Assembly (NCBI GenBank): GCA_003456175.1
Contig: DMPB01000128.1
Location: 9,024 to 16,109 of the forward strand
Direction of reading: 5' to 3'
DNA length: 7,086 bases
Origin: Chitinophagaceae bacterium
GTDB taxonomy: Bacteria; Bacteroidota; Bacteroidia; Chitinophagales; Chitinophagaceae
The notes under the pieces are model-generated. The model had not been told where the DNA came from and ran no database searches. It saw nothing but the letters and a program-made list of their open reading frames with translations. The first letter of the stretch is position 1. Each line of letters opens with the position of its first letter. Positions 5,357 to 7,086 of this stretch are shown here, piece by piece. Made by a program: the position numbers and the translations under genes.

Positions 5357-7086
5357 ATGAACAATCAGGTATCAGCAACAGAACAATCGCAAGATATGCT
5401 TTCGTTCGAGGCTTTTGCTTCGCAGGTAATTAGCGATTATTCTATCGCATTGCAAAGCAGAGAAACAAGCTTGTTAGGGCGTAAAGAGGTATTAACCGGT
5501 AAGGCCAAATTTGGCATTTTCGGCGATGGCAAAGAGGTGGCGCAGGTAGCCATGGCTCGTTTTTTCAAAAAAGGCGATTTCAGAAGTGGTTACTACCGCG
5601 ACCAAACTTTTATGATGGCAACGGGTAACCTTACGGTAAAACAATTTTTCGCACAGCTATACGCCGATACCAATATCGAAAATGAACCTTGCAGTGCAGG
5701 GCGTTTAATGAATGGGCATTTTGCAACGCATTGGATGGATAACGATGGTAATTGGTTACCATTAACTGAACTGAAGAATGTAAGTGGCGATATTTCGCCT
5801 ACTGCAGGTCAAATGCCTAGAGGCTTAGGCTTGGCATTTGCAAGCAAAACTTTTAGGAATGTTCCTGAATTGGCTGGCGAAACCAATTTAAGTCGTAACG
5901 GTAACGAAGTTTCGTTTGTTACTATTGGCGATGCAAGCACAAGTGAAGGTCATTTCTGGGAGACCATTAACGCCGCAGGCGTGTTGCAAGTACCCTTAGC
6001 AGTATTCGTTTGGGACGATGGCTACGGCATTTCGGTACCCAAAAAATATCAAACTACAAAAGGCAGTATCAGCGAAGTATTGAAAGGATTTGCTCCTGAT
6101 GGTAATGGGACTGGTGTAGATATTTATAAAGTTAAAGGTTGGGATTATGCAGGCATGTGTGAAGTTTTTGAAGCCGCTTTAGAGAAAGTACGTACTACAC
6201 ATACTCCTGCCTTGTTTCATGTAGAAGAGTTAACACAACCGCAAGGGCACAGTACAAGTGGCAGCCACGAACGTTACAAGTCGCAAGAACGCTTGGCTTG
6301 GGAAAAAGAATGGGATGGTATTGCACAAATGCGTTCTTGGATGCTTGAAAACGGTATTATAACTGAAGAAAGTTTAGCCGAATTAGAAGCTACTATCAAA
6401 GAAGATGTAAAAGCTCAAAAGCAAGCAGCTTGGGAGGCTTATCTTACACCAATCAAACAAATGGTGGCGAAAGCTGTAGCGGCATTGCAATCGGTTGTGG
6501 TGCATGATATAGAAGTGTATCAGCAAATACAACAAATGGCTAACGATTTAAATGCGATTAAAGAGCCGTTGAAACGCGATATCCTGCGAACGTTGGCAAT
6601 GGCATTAGATCTGCTTCCCGCGGCTAGTCCAAGCTATCATGAGTTACAACAAGTTTACGAGCAGTTCAGGCAAGAACAAGCGACTGCTTACAATACCTAT
6701 TTGTATCAAACAGGTGCTAAAAGTGCATTGAATGTGCCAGAAGTGAAGCCAGTTTTTAACGATAAGGCACCACAAATAAACGGGTCTGAAGTATTGAATA
6801 AATACTTCGACCAATTATTTGCAAGCAATCCTAAAGTCTTAGCTTTTGGTGAAGACGTTGGCTTTATTGGCGATGTTAACCAAGGGTTTAGTGGCTTGCA
6901 AGACAAGTACGGTGTTCATAGAATTTCAGATACCGGCATTCGTGAATTAACGATTGCAGGGCAGGGGATAGGTGCAGCTATGCGTGGCTTACGTCCGATT
7001 ACTGAAATTCAGTATTTAGATTACTTGCTGTATGCCTTACAACCATTAAGCGACGATGTTGCTACGCTACATTACAGAACTGCTGG
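5357..7086 (+). CDS. 2-oxoacid dehydrogenase E1 component, fused alpha and beta subunits (3' end outside window)
   Basis: This thiamine-diphosphate-dependent E1 decarboxylates a 2-oxoacid and passes the acyl group to the lipoyl E2 of a cytoplasmic complex. The frame is open from ATG 5357 to the window edge (576 full codons). The alpha part shows RSGYYRDQT (76-84), SAGRLMNGHF with H121, and a diphosphate-binding motif in the form GDASTSEG (191-198) to WDDGYGIS (219-226). A GHSTSGSHERY loop (297-307) corresponds to the His/phosphorylation-loop region of branched-chain E1-alpha. A helical, Gln/Ala-rich segment (about 365-468) links to the beta part, which shows GEDVG (498-502), DTGIRE with E530 at the position of the catalytic Glu, and RPITEIQYLDY. 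The protein is cut inside the beta domain. The start fits because QDMLSFEAF follows closely, as I recall for related fused E1 proteins. Branched-chain 2-oxoacids are a plausible substrate, but pyruvate cannot be excluded. Confidence 0.93.
   Translation, partial: MNNQVSATEQSQDMLSFEAFASQVISDYSIALQSRETSLLGRKEVLTGKAKFGIFGDGKEVAQVAMARFFKKGDFRSGYYRDQTFMMATGNLTVKQFFAQLYADTNIENEPCSAGRLMNGHFATHWMDNDGNWLPLTELKNVSGDISPTAGQMPRGLGLAFASKTFRNVPELAGETNLSRNGNEVSFVTIGDASTSEGHFWETINAAGVLQVPLAVFVWDDGYGISVPKKYQTTKGSISEVLKGFAPDGNGTGVDIYKVKGWDYAGMCEVFEAALEKVRTTHTPALFHVEELTQPQGHSTSGSHERYKSQERLAWEKEWDGIAQMRSWMLENGIITEESLAELEATIKEDVKAQKQAAWEAYLTPIKQMVAKAVAALQSVVVHDIEVYQQIQQMANDLNAIKEPLKRDILRTLAMALDLLPAASPSYHELQQVYEQFRQEQATAYNTYLYQTGAKSALNVPEVKPVFNDKAPQINGSEVLNKYFDQLFASNPKVLAFGEDVGFIGDVNQGFSGLQDKYGVHRISDTGIRELTIAGQGIGAAMRGLRPITEIQYLDYLLYALQPLSDDVATLHYRTA
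5629..5640 (+). repeat. Dispersed 12-mer CCTTACGGTAAA, copy 5
   Basis: This is an exact copy inside the E1 dehydrogenase gene, read as Leu-Thr-Val-Lys in the same phase as copies 2 and 3. The following base is A, so only the 12-mer matches. Confidence 0.6.

Noticed and set aside
6706..6906. Minus-strand open frame opposite the E1 gene
   Set aside because: It overlaps the conserved beta-domain start, including GEDVG, and shows no independent support.
1..7086. tRNA or rRNA genes, CRISPR arrays, insertion sequences
   Set aside because: No regularly spaced repeats, transposase motifs, terminal inverted repeats of IS type or RNA gene signatures were seen. The dispersed 12-mer is too short and irregularly spaced for a CRISPR array.

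Overview
The window looks like chromosomal DNA from a member of the Bacteroidota, most likely a Chitinophagales-type organism. The evidence is an AT-rich sequence, weak or absent Shine-Dalgarno signals, a TAnnTTTG-type promoter element, two secreted DUF1573 proteins, and an E1 2-oxoacid dehydrogenase with the alpha and beta parts fused in one chain. The genus cannot be read from the sequence alone.

Layout. Bases 1-489 (+) hold the 3' end of mazG, a nucleoside triphosphate pyrophosphohydrolase. It overlaps by 7 bases a 1245-residue, 12-TM sensor histidine kinase with an NtrY-like catalytic core (483-4220, +). A near-perfect hairpin at 4238-4282 separates this pair from two convergent minus-strand genes for exported DUF1573 proteins (4309-4701 and 4732-5211), which are tandem diverged paralogues 30 bases apart. 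A 145-bp divergent intergenic region (5212-5356) carries a candidate promoter for each direction and an imperfect inverted repeat. From 5357 to the right edge (+) runs a fused E1 2-oxoacid dehydrogenase that is cut off inside its beta domain. No stretch over 300 bases lacks a gene.

How the genes relate. mazG and the kinase are probably one transcription unit, ended by the hairpin, which can also stop the opposing DUF1573 transcript. The DUF1573 pair is probably a small operon, and the E1 gene fires away from it. I see no shared pathway across the three units. They look like neighbouring housekeeping and envelope genes rather than one dedicated system.

The most unusual signal is a dispersed 12-mer, CCTTACGGTAAA, built on a 9-base palindromic core (TTACSGTAA). 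It occurs exactly five times in 7 kb (1077-1088, 3140-3151, 3863-3874, 5271-5282, 5629-5640), on both strands, both inside genes and between them. Several near-matches are also present, one of which pairs with an exact copy to form the intergenic inverted repeat. This resembles a highly iterated palindrome, an uptake-sequence-like element or a genome-organisation signal.
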